A program made the position numbers and the translations under genes. Of a stretch of 64,000 bases of DNA, positions 17,691 through 26,836 are shown piece by piece (position 1 is the first letter of the stretch; the number at the start of each line of letters is the position of its first letter). The stretch comes from an uncultured Methanoregula sp. (GTDB lineage: Archaea > Halobacteriota > Methanomicrobia > Methanomicrobiales > Methanospirillaceae): contig NZ_OY763919.1 of assembly GCF_963667735.1 (NCBI RefSeq), positions 558,001 to 622,000 on the forward strand, written 5' to 3'. Below the pieces are notes generated by a model. That model was not told where the DNA came from. It saw only the letters and a program-made list of their open reading frames with translations, and did not search any database.

Positions 17691-18905
17691 TTAGATCACG
17701 GCAAAGCCAAACGACCAGATCATGACGGGAACCATGATAGCTCCCATACAATAGACCCGCGGAATATTCACGAGATGGGGAACGAGGCCGACCGCAATCG
17801 CCAGGAGAAGGATGACCATCCCGAACGGGCCGGTGAGGAGAAAACTGAGGCAGACAACAAACGCGATCACGCCCCGGTTCATCAGCCGGCTGTCGATCCC
17901 GCGAAGGCGGTGGGCAGAGCGGGAAAGGCCGATCGTGATGAGATACGCAGCACAGGCGGCCAGGACGCCGACAACCATCAGCTCGCTCATCGTTGGCAGG
18001 GGAAGTTCCGACAGGGCGACCATAACCCCGTTGCGCATCCGGGAGAGAGCAAAGAGGGCAGTAAGGCCGATGAACGCGTTGGCGGTGTTTGCCGCGTTCG
18101 TTGCAAGAATGTAGGCCCGGCGATCCTTCTCGTACCCGATTAACGAGGCCAGCACACCATTTGCCGAGGCGGTCGAGAGACCCGGAAGCCATCCCACGGC
18201 AACACCGGCGAACGTTCCCAGGACCGAACATTTCACCACGGTCCGGTCATCAACCCGCAATCCCTGAAAGTTCTGCTCCGGCAGGGTTCCCCGCGACGCG
18301 GTGAGGAGGACGGAGATCCCAAACAGCCCGGTAAGGAGCGGCATGAGGATCGCACTTCCCCCTGCAAGAGTGTGCCAGCCGAGGAACGCATAGTGGAGGG
18401 CAAAGGCACCCAGCATACCCGATACCAGAAAAACCGCAAATGCCCAGCCGGGGGCTTCACTGGTGACAATCATGTAACCCACCGACGCAACGAGCAGGAT
18501 GCCGATCCACCAGTCAAAATAGGGCTGGAGGGCCGGGAGGGCAAAAAAGCAGAGGACCGAGAGCGGGACGGCAATCACCATGGCGCAGGCGCTGCCGAGT
18601 GCGGCGATCCGGACCGCTTCCTCGCCATTGCCTTCCATGCAGAGCGCATGGGCGGGCAGTACTGACAGGGAGGTGTCGGCATCGGGTATCCCGAGGAACG
18701 TACTCGGGATGGCATCCACGAACGTGTGGGTAATCAGGGCAGCAAACATTGCCCCGGCAAGGGCCAGGGGACCGAGAAACGCGAGGAGCGCAAGCTGGAG
18801 ACTCAAGAGAACCCCGGCAAGCGTGTTTGCGTGGACACCGGGAATGATCCCGCTGACCGTACCCAGCGCCACGCCGATGAGCGTTCCAAGCAGGAGCTCG
18901 ATCAT
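17691..18905 (-). CDS. TctA-family (tripartite tricarboxylate transporter-like) membrane permease
   Basis: The 404-residue protein is almost entirely hydrophobic, with about 11 predicted helices. It carries the small-residue motif GTVSGIIPGVHANTLAG near the N-terminus and a second half with AVGWLPGLSTASANG, an internal duplication typical of TctA/DUF112 proteins. Archaeal members usually lack the small TctB and binding protein TctC, and neither is seen here. The substrate is unknown. It is a single-gene unit divergent from hemD. Confidence 0.8.
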   Translation of the reverse strand: MIELLLGTLIGVALGTVSGIIPGVHANTLAGVLLSLQLALLAFLGPLALAGAMFAALITHTFVDAIPSTFLGIPDADTSLSVLPAHALCMEGNGEEAVRIAALGSACAMVIAVPLSVLCFFALPALQPYFDWWIGILLVASVGYMIVTSEAPGWAFAVFLVSGMLGAFALHYAFLGWHTLAGGSAILMPLLTGLFGISVLLTASRGTLPEQNFQGLRVDDRTVVKCSVLGTFAGVAVGWLPGLSTASANGVLASLIGYEKDRRAYILATNAANTANAFIGLTALFALSRMRNGVMVALSELPLPTMSELMVVGVLAACAAYLITIGLSRSAHRLRGIDSRLMNRGVIAFVVCLSFLLTGPFGMVILLLAIAVGLVPHLVNIPRVYCMGAIMVPVMIWSFGFAVI

Positions 18906-18995
18906 TGATCAGAGATCCGGGGGAACGGGCATAAATCAACCGAAACACATACCAACATAACAACCATCATAACATCCCGGGGCGACAAGTTCGTA

Positions 18996-19688
18996 ATGAA
19001 GATCGCAATCACGAGGTTAGCCGGAAAGGAGGCGAGCGATGCTGCGCGGTGCGCGGATTTCGGACACTCGTGTTACAGCGTCCACCCGCTCCGGTCGGAG
19101 GTCCGGGAGGACGCAATTAATGCCTTCCTGGCAGAAGCAGAGCGGGAGGCCTTCGATGCAGTCTTTTTCACGAGTGCACTGCCGGCAAAACTGATAGGGC
19201 CAAGGCTGGGATCGGTAAAAGGTACCCGTATTATTGCTATCGGGCCCCAGACGGCAAAGGAACTCCGGGAGCATGGGATCGAGGCCGAGACGCTCCCGGG
19301 TTTCTATTCAAAGGATTTCGTACCCTACCTGGGAACCTGGATTGCCGGCAAACGGATCGGCATTCCCCGGGCAGCGGTCCCGAACCCGGCCCTTCTCGAT
19401 GCCATTGCCGCAGCCGGGGGTATTGTCCGCGAGTTCCCGTGCTACGGCCTCGAGCCCACCGGTGAGATCCTGGATCTTGATACTGCCGACGCTATCCTCT
19501 TCACGAGCGCGATGTCGTTTGCAAAGGCCGTCTGGACCCCGCGCCCGGATCTTCTGGTGATGGCAATCGGGGAGATAACCGCCGGGGGTATGCAGAAGGC
19601 AGGAACGAACCCGGTCGTGGTGGGGGACGGTTCGCTGGAAGGTGCACTTACGGCACTCAATACCTATCTCGCAGGAAGGGAGAGATAA
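18996..19688 (+). CDS. hemD: Uroporphyrinogen-III synthase
   Basis: HemD closes and inverts ring D of hydroxymethylbilane to give uroporphyrinogen III, the precursor of F430, cobamides and (siro)heme. The 230 residues show the diffuse family pattern: MKIAITR start, DAVFFTSALPAKLIG, IIAIGPQTAKELREHGIEAE, a central domain hinge, and ADAILFTSAMSFAKAV near the C-terminus. The family is weakly conserved, so assignment rests on pattern and length. It ends 4 nt before cbf5 and is likely co-transcribed with it. Confidence 0.8.
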   Translation: MKIAITRLAGKEASDAARCADFGHSCYSVHPLRSEVREDAINAFLAEAEREAFDAVFFTSALPAKLIGPRLGSVKGTRIIAIGPQTAKELREHGIEAETLPGFYSKDFVPYLGTWIAGKRIGIPRAAVPNPALLDAIAAAGGIVREFPCYGLEPTGEILDLDTADAILFTSAMSFAKAVWTPRPDLLVMAIGEITAGGMQKAGTNPVVVGDGSLEGALTALNTYLAGRER

Positions 19689-19692
19689 CAAA

Positions 19693-20754
19693 ATGACAGA
19701 TGCGGTTGATCCAAAAGAGCCGGAAAAAGTTCACCTGTGGAGCGGGTCCGGGATCATTGTGCTCGACAAACCCCGGGGCCCGTCCAGCCATGAAGTGGCA
19801 GCCTGGGTGGGGAATATGCTGGGCTGCCCGGTGGGGCACTCCGGTACCCTCGACCCGCAGGTCTCCGGCCTCCTCCTGATCATGCTCGGAAACGCGGTGC
19901 GCCTTGCCCCGCTCCTCCTCCAGCATGACAAGGAATATGTCTGCCTGATGCGCCTCCACGGGGATGCAACCCCCGAGCGCATCCGCGAGGTGGGCACAGA
20001 GTTCACCGGCCGCCTGTACCAGCGCCCGCCCCGCAAAAGTGCCGTGAAGCGCAACCTCCGCATCAGGACCATCCAGGAACTGGAGATTCTCGGCATCGAT
20101 GGCCGGCTCGTCCTCTTCCGGGCCCGGTGCGATGCCGGTACGTACATCCGGTCGCTCTGCCACCACATGGGGCTCGCCCTCGGGGTCGGAGCGCACATGA
20201 TCGAACTCCGCCGGACCCGCTCCGGCACATTCGGTGAAGCTGACCTGCACACCCTGCACGAGGTGCAGGACGCAGCCGTTGCCGCGCAGGCAGGAGACCG
20301 CAGTGCGCTCGTCTCCCTGATCCTCCCGGTGGACCGGGCGGTTCCCGATATACCGGCCATTGTCATCCGCGACACAGCGATCGATGCAGTCTGCCACGGG
20401 GCCGTGCTTGCCGGCCCGGGCATCCTCACCCATGCGCCGTTCGAGAAAGGCCAGACCGTTGCTCTTCTCTCGCAGAAGAACGAGTTTGTCGCGCTCGGCC
20501 GGGCGCTCGTGCCCTCCGCGGGATTCGAACCGGGGAAGACCGGCCTTGTCATAGCACCGACCGCGGTATTTCTCGCACCGGGAACCTACCCGAAGGGCTG
20601 GGAGAAATCGGATAAGCCCGTTGTGCCCCGCGAGAAGAGACAAAAGAAACCTCAGGTGTCGGGCCCGGCAAAGACCGCTGACAAAAGAGCGGGGTCGTTC
20701 CAGAAGAGAAGACCGGATGGGAATCAGGGCAACCGGTTCTGGAGAAAGAGATAG
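19693..20754 (+). CDS. cbf5: tRNA/rRNA pseudouridine synthase Cbf5
   Basis: Cbf5 is the catalytic subunit of the H/ACA guide RNP and can also modify tRNA Psi55. The 353-residue protein has the TruB-type motif VGHSGTLDPQVSGLL with the catalytic Asp at about residue 54, YVCLMRLHGD, ARCDAGTYIRSLCHHMG, and a C-terminal PUA domain (VCHGAVLAGPGIL...KGQTVALLS). A basic Lys/Arg-rich tail of about 50 residues follows. The ATG at 19693 is preferred over an upstream in-frame ATG inside hemD because a GGAAGGGAGAG site precedes it. Confidence 0.93.
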   Translation: MTDAVDPKEPEKVHLWSGSGIIVLDKPRGPSSHEVAAWVGNMLGCPVGHSGTLDPQVSGLLLIMLGNAVRLAPLLLQHDKEYVCLMRLHGDATPERIREVGTEFTGRLYQRPPRKSAVKRNLRIRTIQELEILGIDGRLVLFRARCDAGTYIRSLCHHMGLALGVGAHMIELRRTRSGTFGEADLHTLHEVQDAAVAAQAGDRSALVSLILPVDRAVPDIPAIVIRDTAIDAVCHGAVLAGPGILTHAPFEKGQTVALLSQKNEFVALGRALVPSAGFEPGKTGLVIAPTAVFLAPGTYPKGWEKSDKPVVPREKRQKKPQVSGPAKTADKRAGSFQKRRPDGNQGNRFWRKR

Positions 20755-20795
20755 CATTAAAAAAATACCCTGCATATAGATAGGATACACTTTTT

Positions 20796-20879
20796 GCTGA
20801 GGTAGTCTAGCGGTAGGGCGCAGGCCTGGAAAGCCTGTGGTGCGAAAGTGCCTCGGGGGTTCAATTCCCCCCCTCAGCG
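20796..20879 (+). tRNA. tRNA-Ser (anticodon GGA)
   Basis: Acceptor GCTGAGG/CCTCAGC, anticodon stem CAGGC/GCCTG with loop CTGGAAA (anticodon GGA), a long class II variable arm (TGGTGCGAAAGTGCCTC) and a standard T arm are all present. The discriminator is G. A TATA-like GCATATAGAT lies about 20 nt upstream. Confidence 0.92.
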
Positions 20880-20954
20880 TTTCTTCGGTTTTACGAGGTT
20901 ACTTTTTCAATACCGGGGGGCGTCCCCTCAGTTGTTCCGGAAAAATCGATCGCT

Positions 20955-21300
20955 TACCCACATTTGAGGTGGGGGGGTAGGGGGTATACCCCCCCTCCCG
21001 TTTTTTTCTGACAGGGGGTGACCCCCCCCACCCTGATCCAAGCGATGGGGGGGGAGGCCCCCCACCTGATTATGAAAAATTCCGGAATCTACTCAAATTT
21101 GAGAAACGGCGCCCGGAACTTTTGCAGACGAGGACTCCACACGAAACGGCGGGTGCGCAGGTGCGGAAAAGAACCAATTACTCATTTTTGCTCATGGGGG
21201 GTGGGGGGTATGCCCCCCCGCCCGTTTTTTTCTGACTGAGGGTGACCCCCCCCACCCGGATCTAAGTGACGGGGGGGCAGACCCCCCTTAGATTCCGATA
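20955..21300 (+). repeat. G/C-run hairpin repeat, locus 1 (two units about 220 bp apart)
   Basis: Two similar units lie at about 20970-21068 and 21190-21295. Each consists of G-run/C-run palindromes (GGGGGTATACCCCCC, GGGGGTGACCCCCCC) separated by CCCGTTTTTTTCTGAC. The spacer contains CCACACGAAACGGCG and TTACTCATTTTTGC, both also present at 56570-56890 in the same orientation and spacing. No protein-coding frame is convincing across 20880-21430. The region looks like a dispersed structured intergenic element. Confidence 0.65.
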
Positions 21301-21430
21301 AAAACTGAGGCATTACTCATTTCTGGGAACCCGGCGGATCATGTACTGTACCCGGGAAATTACTTTCCGGAACAACAGATCCCACGTTGATGAGCCAGAG
21401 TAAAAACCGGTTATCCGGCACCTGCCGGCA

Positions 21431-22159
21431 TCAGTGCCTGTTATTCGTCTTGTCCAGGGAGGCCCGGGCAAACGCACAATAATCAGGGACAACCTCAAAC
21501 CCGAGGAAATGGCGGCCTTCCTGCTCTGCAACAACCGCTACGGTCCCGGAACCAAGGAACGGATCGAGCACCAGGTCGCCGGGATTGCTGGAATAGAGGA
21601 GAATTTTCCGTACCAGTTCCGAGGGGAGTTTGGTCGGCGTCTTCTTCCGCCCTTTCCAGTACTCCCGGCTGATCACCCAGACATCCTCGGGATAATGATC
21701 GATCTTGTTGAACGTGTAATGCTTGGGATCTTTTACCACAAACAGGATGTGGTAGTGGCTGGTGACGTATTTCTTCTTCGTGAATACCCCGAACTGGTAT
21801 TTCCAGATCAGGTGGTTGACCGTCGTGAGCCCGGCTGCGTCCAGCCCTTCGAGAATGTCCTTGAGCCTGTTCCAGCCGGAGAAGACGTACATGCTCCCCG
21901 AAGGAGAGAGTACCCGGGCCGCCTCGGCCATCCAGGTGCGGGTGAACAACGCGTACTCCTCTTCGGGAATCTCCCGGTAGCCCTCGATGACATTCGATCC
22001 TTTCCGGTTGTAGTTGAGCCGGTGTGCTTTGAAGTCGATGGCAAACGGGGGATCGGTGACGATCAGGTCGATGGTTCCCGAAGGGACCGTTGGCAGGAGG
22101 TCGAGCGCGTCCCCTTCGTGGATCTGATCCACTTCGGGCGCGGTCGTCCTCCGCCTCAT
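21431..22159 (-). CDS. Site-specific DNA methyltransferase (beta class, DPPF)
   Basis: The 242-residue protein has motif IV TDPPFA at about residues 36-40, followed by the target-recognition middle. Motif I, LVLDPFLGSGTVAVVAEQEGRHFLGFE, lies near the C-terminus. This order marks a group beta amino-methyltransferase, N6-adenine or N4-cytosine. No restriction gene is adjacent. Its ATG directly follows the iorB stop with no gap, so it appears to be translated from the iorAB transcript. It may serve as a solitary regulatory or protective methylase, which is an inference from context. Confidence 0.85.
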   Translation of the reverse strand: MRRRTTAPEVDQIHEGDALDLLPTVPSGTIDLIVTDPPFAIDFKAHRLNYNRKGSNVIEGYREIPEEEYALFTRTWMAEAARVLSPSGSMYVFSGWNRLKDILEGLDAAGLTTVNHLIWKYQFGVFTKKKYVTSHYHILFVVKDPKHYTFNKIDHYPEDVWVISREYWKGRKKTPTKLPSELVRKILLYSSNPGDLVLDPFLGSGTVAVVAEQEGRHFLGFEVVPDYCAFARASLDKTNNRH

Positions 22160-22744
22160 TCAGTTCTTCCCGCAGGCGTTCCTGCCCATCTCGAATGCCC
22201 TGGTATTGATCTCCACGGTCTTTTTTGGGACAAGGCGTTTTACCGCCTCGAGGAGAGAATCAGGTTTCAGGGGGATAACGCTGCTTGCAGCCCCGAGCAT
22301 CACGACATTCTGGGAGAGCGGGCTCCCCGCAGCTGTTGCCAGTTCTTCAGCATCAATGAGGCGGAGATCATACTTCTTGAGGACAGCAATAACCTCTTCC
22401 TCGCTGGGGACGGTAAGCTTGTGGGTGAAAACCGATGTAGGGTGAACCATGTCCCGGTTGATGACCATCGTCTTTCCCGGCTTCAGGTAATGCGAGTACC
22501 GGAGCGCTTCGAGGAGATCGAACGAGATGAGGAGATCTGCCTGCCCGGGGGCGATCAGCGGCCCATGCTTCCCGTCAATCCTGATATGGCTCTCCACCGA
22601 GCCGCCGCGCTGGGCCATGCCGTGAGTCTCGGCTCCCCGGATAGTCCTGCCCTCGATGAGGCAGGCTTCGCCAAGGATATTGGAGGCAAGGATCGTTCCC
22701 TGCCCGCCGATGCCCACGATCAGGATATCGAAACTGCCGCTCAT
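22160..22744 (-). CDS. iorB: Indolepyruvate:ferredoxin oxidoreductase, beta subunit
   Basis: IorB pairs with IorA to oxidatively decarboxylate aryl-pyruvates to aryl-acetyl-CoA with ferredoxin, or run the reverse reaction in biosynthesis. The 194-residue protein begins with SFDILIVGIGGQGTILASNILG and carries RGAETHGMAQRGGSVESHIRI, both characteristic of the gamma-type subunit fold of 2-oxoacid oxidoreductases. Its start overlaps iorA by 4 bp and its stop abuts the methyltransferase gene. Confidence 0.93.
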   Translation of the reverse strand: MSGSFDILIVGIGGQGTILASNILGEACLIEGRTIRGAETHGMAQRGGSVESHIRIDGKHGPLIAPGQADLLISFDLLEALRYSHYLKPGKTMVINRDMVHPTSVFTHKLTVPSEEEVIAVLKKYDLRLIDAEELATAAGSPLSQNVVMLGAASSVIPLKPDSLLEAVKRLVPKKTVEINTRAFEMGRNACGKN

Positions 22745-24510
22745 CTCCGTCCCCCCTTCACAATTGCACCGGTCGGGCAGAGATCGGCACAGACCGCACA
22801 GCCGAAACAGAGATCCGTGATACGGGCTTTCTCATCGGAGAACTCGATTGCCGGGCAGCCGAACCGGACGCAGGTGCCGCAGCCATTGCAGATCTCCGCG
22901 TTGACCATGAATTTCCCGCGCTTCACGCCGGTGCGACGGGCCATGATCACGCACATCTGCTTGGCGATAATCACCTTGACACCGCTCCGTTTCTTTGCCT
23001 CCTGCAGGAGTGCAACCATGCCGGTTACATCGTACGGATCAACGGTCTCGACAAAGGTAACTCCGCAGGCCCGGCAGAGGGCATCCAGCGAGACCGGGGG
23101 GCTCTCCACGCCACACGCGGTGAGGGCGGTATTCGGGTTCGGCTGGTGGCCGGTCATCGCAGTGATGCGGTTGTCAAGGATGACAACGGTCATATTCGCA
23201 TTGTTGTACACGGCATTCAGCAGCCCCTGGATGCCCGTGTGGAGGAACGTCGAATCCCCGATGGTGCAGATGACGTCCCGGGGTTCTCCCGAGTGGGCGA
23301 TCCCGCTCGCCACCGTGATGGACGCACCCATACAGATGGTGGTGTCGACCACGCCGAGCTGGATCCCGAGGGTGTAGCATCCGATATCGCTTGGGTAGAT
23401 TGCATCCTTGTACACTTTCTTGATCGCGTAGAACGCACTCCGGTGCAGGCAGCCGGCACAGAGGATCGGCGGGCGGGCCGGGATATCCGGCACGGGTGCA
23501 ACAGGGGGATACGGGTTCTCCTTCAGGAACCCGGCCTTTTCCATTATCACGGCAACTGCCGCAGGGGACAACTCGCCCTCGTACGGCGCGTACCCGTTCT
23601 TCTTGCCAAGAACCGGGACCGTTCCGGCCACCTGCCGGACAACCTCTTCCACAACCGGTGCGAGTTCCTCGATCACGAGCACTTTCTCATGCTGTTTTAC
23701 GAACCCGGCCAGCCATTCCTCATCGAGAGGATAGGCAGAGATCCGCATGAGCGAAACGCCTTGCGGGAGCAGTTCTTCCACATACGAGACCCCGATACCG
23801 CTTGCGATTACCGCGGTCTTTCCGCGAATCTCGTACCGGTTCAGCCCGAGTTCAACGAGACGCTTGCGGATCGCCGGCTGCTTCTCGTTGAGTTTTTTGT
23901 GGAGGATCCGGGTGTGGGCGGGGATGACCACGTACTGGCGGGGATCTTTTTTGAACTCGCCCTTCCGCGTGCTCTTGATGACCGGGCCAAGGGCGACATC
24001 CCCTTTCGAGTGGCAGATGCGCGTTGTCGGGCGGAAGATCACAGGCAGGCCGAACTCCTCGGAGAGTTCGAACGCCTTCGGGATCAGATCGTGTGCTTCC
24101 TGCACGCCCGCGGGATCCAGGCAGGGCACCCGCGCAAAATGCGCATAGCACCGGGTATCCTGCTCGTTCTGGGAGCTGTGGGCAAACGGGTCGTCGGCGC
24201 TCAGGATCACAAGCCCGCCGGTAACGCCGGTATACGCGCTTGTCATCAGCGGGTCTGCCGCCACGTTCAGTCCCACATGCTTCATAGTGCAGATGGCGCG
24301 GACTCCGCACCAGGCTGCTGCAAGCGCATTCTCCAGCGCCACCTTCTCGTTCACCGACCATTCCAGATAATAGGGCCGTTCGGGCTGGGCCCGCAGCGTG
24401 TCGATGACCTCCGAAGAGGGTGTGCCGGGGTAGCCGCAGACGAAATCCACGCCCGATTCAAGACAGGCATGGGCAATCGCTTCGTTTCCGAGGAGATACT
24501 TACGTTCCAT
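22741..24510 (-). CDS. iorA: Indolepyruvate:ferredoxin oxidoreductase, alpha subunit
   Basis: The 589-residue alpha subunit has the N-terminal pyrimidine-binding domain (LLGNEAIAHACLESGVDFVCGYPGTPSSE) and a TPP domain around CTIGDSTFLHTGIQGLLNAV with MTGHQPNP. A C-terminal two-cluster ferredoxin module follows (CNGCGTCVRFGC and CFGCAVCADLC). The ATG at 24510 gives the conserved MERKYLLGNEA start and has AAGGAA about 10 nt upstream. The longer frame to 24549 has no family support. It is first gene of the iorA-iorB-methyltransferase unit. Confidence 0.95.
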   Translation of the reverse strand: MERKYLLGNEAIAHACLESGVDFVCGYPGTPSSEVIDTLRAQPERPYYLEWSVNEKVALENALAAAWCGVRAICTMKHVGLNVAADPLMTSAYTGVTGGLVILSADDPFAHSSQNEQDTRCYAHFARVPCLDPAGVQEAHDLIPKAFELSEEFGLPVIFRPTTRICHSKGDVALGPVIKSTRKGEFKKDPRQYVVIPAHTRILHKKLNEKQPAIRKRLVELGLNRYEIRGKTAVIASGIGVSYVEELLPQGVSLMRISAYPLDEEWLAGFVKQHEKVLVIEELAPVVEEVVRQVAGTVPVLGKKNGYAPYEGELSPAAVAVIMEKAGFLKENPYPPVAPVPDIPARPPILCAGCLHRSAFYAIKKVYKDAIYPSDIGCYTLGIQLGVVDTTICMGASITVASGIAHSGEPRDVICTIGDSTFLHTGIQGLLNAVYNNANMTVVILDNRITAMTGHQPNPNTALTACGVESPPVSLDALCRACGVTFVETVDPYDVTGMVALLQEAKKRSGVKVIIAKQMCVIMARRTGVKRGKFMVNAEICNGCGTCVRFGCPAIEFSDEKARITDLCFGCAVCADLCPTGAIVKGGRR

Positions 24511-24642
24511 AATCCGGTTCCTTATACGTACCGTGGTTTTTTCACACATATCCCTATCTGAACAGATCCAAAGCCAAAGGGATTCACAACTTATAAAAAC
24601 TCGAATGGAGTAGTTATTAGGGTAAATTCAAGGCAAACTTTT

Positions 24643-24716
24643 GGGCCCGTAGCATAGCCCGGTGGTGCGCCCGGCTGATAACCGGGAGGTCATGTGTTCG
24701 AATCACATCGGGCCCA
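24643..24716 (+). tRNA. tRNA-Ile (anticodon GAT)
   Basis: Acceptor GGGCCCG/CGGGCCC, anticodon stem CCGGC/ACCGG-type pairing around loop CTGATAA (anticodon GAT), and T arm ATGTG-TTCGAAT-CACAT are all present. The discriminator is A. A TATA-like ACTTATAAAAACTCG lies about 50 nt upstream. It shares its acceptor stem with the CAT-anticodon tRNA at 35589-35663. Confidence 0.9.
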
Positions 24717-24800
24717 TCCAGTGCATTCATTTTCTTGTATTCCTGCAGGACAGCTAGGGCTCTTTTAAAAAAAGCAAAAAAAGGTGCTGGTTCGGCAGGC

Positions 24801-25331
24801 TTACGCTTTACGGGCAAACACATACCCGATCACAGCATCGAGTGCAGCGACAAGGGCTTCCTCACCTTTGAGGTAATCGTGAAGAGCCCGGTACAGCATG
24901 AACATGACGTCATAACCATAATGTTCGATGGCGGTTTTTGCCGTTATGGGATTCAGGTACGAGTCGGTCAGGAACCCGTCGAAACTGTACATCAGTTCGA
25001 AAAAGTCGCCATCCTCGGAGAGAACGCAGAACTGGTCGGTGACCTGCTTTGCGGGGTTGTCGGGGCGGAAGGCCGCAGGTTCGCTCTTACCCAGGATGAT
25101 CATCTTGGCAGGATAGTACGCGGGATCATAGATCTCCCCTTTGGTATCCTGTTTGCCCATCTTGAGCATATTCAGGCCGACAATCTTGACCACGGGGATT
25201 GCTGACGTGGCCATGCGGGCAAGCAGTTTCGCGTCATTTTTCTTCACTTCTTCCGTGAGCTCGTGTTCCTTGCCCTGCATCTCCTCAATCTTCTGGGTCA
25301 GCTTTTCAAAACCGGTTTCAATCTCGTCCAT
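24801..25331 (-). CDS. Conserved hypothetical protein with coiled-coil N-terminus
   Basis: I do not recognise this 176-residue protein. Residues 1-35 are charged with heptad character (FEKLTQKIEEMQGKEHELTEE), suggesting a coiled coil. A globular part follows with VVKIVGLNMLKMGKQDTKGE, FCVLSEDGDFFELMYSFDGF and YDVMFMLYRALHDYLKGEE. There is no signal peptide or membrane segment. Codon use and composition look genuine, and the frame has a clear stop and start. It is a single gene between tRNA-Ile and the MiaB-like gene. Confidence 0.65.
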   Translation of the reverse strand: MDEIETGFEKLTQKIEEMQGKEHELTEEVKKNDAKLLARMATSAIPVVKIVGLNMLKMGKQDTKGEIYDPAYYPAKMIILGKSEPAAFRPDNPAKQVTDQFCVLSEDGDFFELMYSFDGFLTDSYLNPITAKTAIEHYGYDVMFMLYRALHDYLKGEEALVAALDAVIGYVFARKA

Positions 25332-25459
25332 ATTCTGGTTCCCCCGCCGTCATCGTCAGGATAAGAATTGTTGATGCCCCAATTATTAAACCGCTCGTTT
25401 CCGTTTGCTGATGGGGATATCCCCCGAAAGAGCGGGAGGACCGGAGACCGGGACTGGGG

Positions 25460-26728
25460 TTATTTCGCTATCTCTCCGATAAAAAAGTACTTCCTGTCCT
25501 TTTTGAGAACTGCGCAGCCCTCATATCCAATCGGGAGATTGTCATTGATCACAACGCCGGTATAATCGGGCGTCCTGGCCATGACGGAGCCCTCCCGGAT
25601 CTTCTCGGTGACCAGTACGGGAACTCTCGTGCCGATGAGGGACCGGTTATGGGCTGAGTAAACCCGTTCGGCAAGGGCGTTCATGGCCCGGGACCGGTCT
25701 TTCTTTACAAAATCCGGAAAATCTTTCTCGGTTGCAAGCGGGGTGAGCGGGCGGGCAGAATATCGCGTGACATTCACTTTGCCCGGGCGGATTCGCTCAA
25801 CAAGCTCCAGGGAGCGGGCAAAATCCTCCCCGGTCTCACCACAAAAGCCGACAATCATGTCGGTCATCAGGGTGATGTCGGGGTATGCCCTGCGGAAGGC
25901 TGAAACGATCTCCTCGAAATCCTGGACCGTATACCCTCTCCCCATCTTCTTGAGGATCCGGTCCGACCCGGATTGTACGGGCAGGTGGATGAACCTGAAG
26001 ATATGGTCACCGGCAAATGCTTCTACCAGGGAATCCAGGTCCCGCATCACCGTTGCAGGGTTCATCATCCCCACCCGCAGGAAATATTTGCCGGGGATCT
26101 GGTCGAGGTCCATGAGTAGGTCAGCAAGTGAGAGCCCGGTATCCATCCCCCAGGCACTCACATCCTGGGCCGTGAGCTGGATCTCCGGAATACCCAGCCG
26201 GACAAACGCCTCTACCTGATCGTGGATATCCGGGAGGGGAAAACTCCTGAGGGGCCCCCGGGCATACCGGGTTATACAATAGGTGCACGCACCCGGGCAG
26301 CCCTGCGCCACCTGTACAATGCCCCCGCCGTCAGCGGCAACGGTACGAATGCACCGGTATTTCTCCTGGATGGATTCGGGAGGGATGATGACAGGAGTGC
26401 AGACCCCCAGAATCGCATCACGCTGGACTGCGGGCATACAACCGGTCACATAGAGGGTGCGATCCCTGAACAGGGAGAGCCGGCGGAGCATCCGGCGTTC
26501 CGTAGGTCCGACAACCGTACAGGTATTGATGATGATGACATCCGCAGTTTCTTCGGAATTTTCAAGAGTGTTCCCATTATGCCGGAGGATCTCCGCCAGC
26601 TTTGCCGTATCGCCGAAATTATACCGGCACCCGTAGGTCTCAATGAAGACACGCTTGTTCCGCAGAGAGTCCAGTATATCCGGGTCGCAGAAGTCTGCCG
26701 CAGGATTGTTACTTCGCCGATCCACCAT
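25460..26728 (-). CDS. Radical SAM tRNA methylthiotransferase, archaeal MiaB-like (e-MtaB type)
   Basis: The protein adds a methylthio group to t6A37 of tRNA (ms2t6A) in the e-MtaB/CDKAL1 branch. The 422 residues contain the N-terminal UPF0004 domain with conserved Cys (ETYGCRYNFGD, NTCTVVGPTERRML, VTGCMP). The radical SAM motif GCPGACTYCITRYARGPL follows, then a C-terminal TRAM-like region (GTRVPVLVTEKIREGSVMARTPDYTGVVI). The order and length fit the family. It is a single-gene unit divergent from nadX. Confidence 0.88.
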   Translation of the reverse strand: MVDRRSNNPAADFCDPDILDSLRNKRVFIETYGCRYNFGDTAKLAEILRHNGNTLENSEETADVIIINTCTVVGPTERRMLRRLSLFRDRTLYVTGCMPAVQRDAILGVCTPVIIPPESIQEKYRCIRTVAADGGGIVQVAQGCPGACTYCITRYARGPLRSFPLPDIHDQVEAFVRLGIPEIQLTAQDVSAWGMDTGLSLADLLMDLDQIPGKYFLRVGMMNPATVMRDLDSLVEAFAGDHIFRFIHLPVQSGSDRILKKMGRGYTVQDFEEIVSAFRRAYPDITLMTDMIVGFCGETGEDFARSLELVERIRPGKVNVTRYSARPLTPLATEKDFPDFVKKDRSRAMNALAERVYSAHNRSLIGTRVPVLVTEKIREGSVMARTPDYTGVVINDNLPIGYEGCAVLKKDRKYFFIGEIAK

Positions 26729-26836
26729 GCCGAGCTAGTATTCCTTTAGGGGGCTAAAGACAAAAGTGTGTTGAGCGGATCTTGACGTCCTGTTTTATCA
26801 CAATGCTTAACCGATTACACCCATAATCTGTTTATC

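Noticed and set aside
19657..20790. 377-codon open frame on the - strand opposite cbf5
   Set aside because: It is a shadow of a conserved gene with strong codon bias; there is no ribosome-binding site and no family pattern.
20970..21295. Possible CRISPR array from repeated units
   Set aside because: Only two units about 220 bp apart with palindromic G/C runs. There are no regular 25-40 bp repeats with unique spacers and no cas genes.
21434..23377. 647-codon open frame on the + strand opposite the methyltransferase, iorB and iorA genes
   Set aside because: It is the mirror of three well-supported minus-strand genes with high third-position G+C. Its product shows no domain and has shadow-like composition rich in Arg, Pro and Gly.
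23146..24561. 471-codon open frame on the + strand opposite iorA
   Set aside because: It is antisense to a clearly conserved oxidoreductase gene and has no recognisable protein motif.
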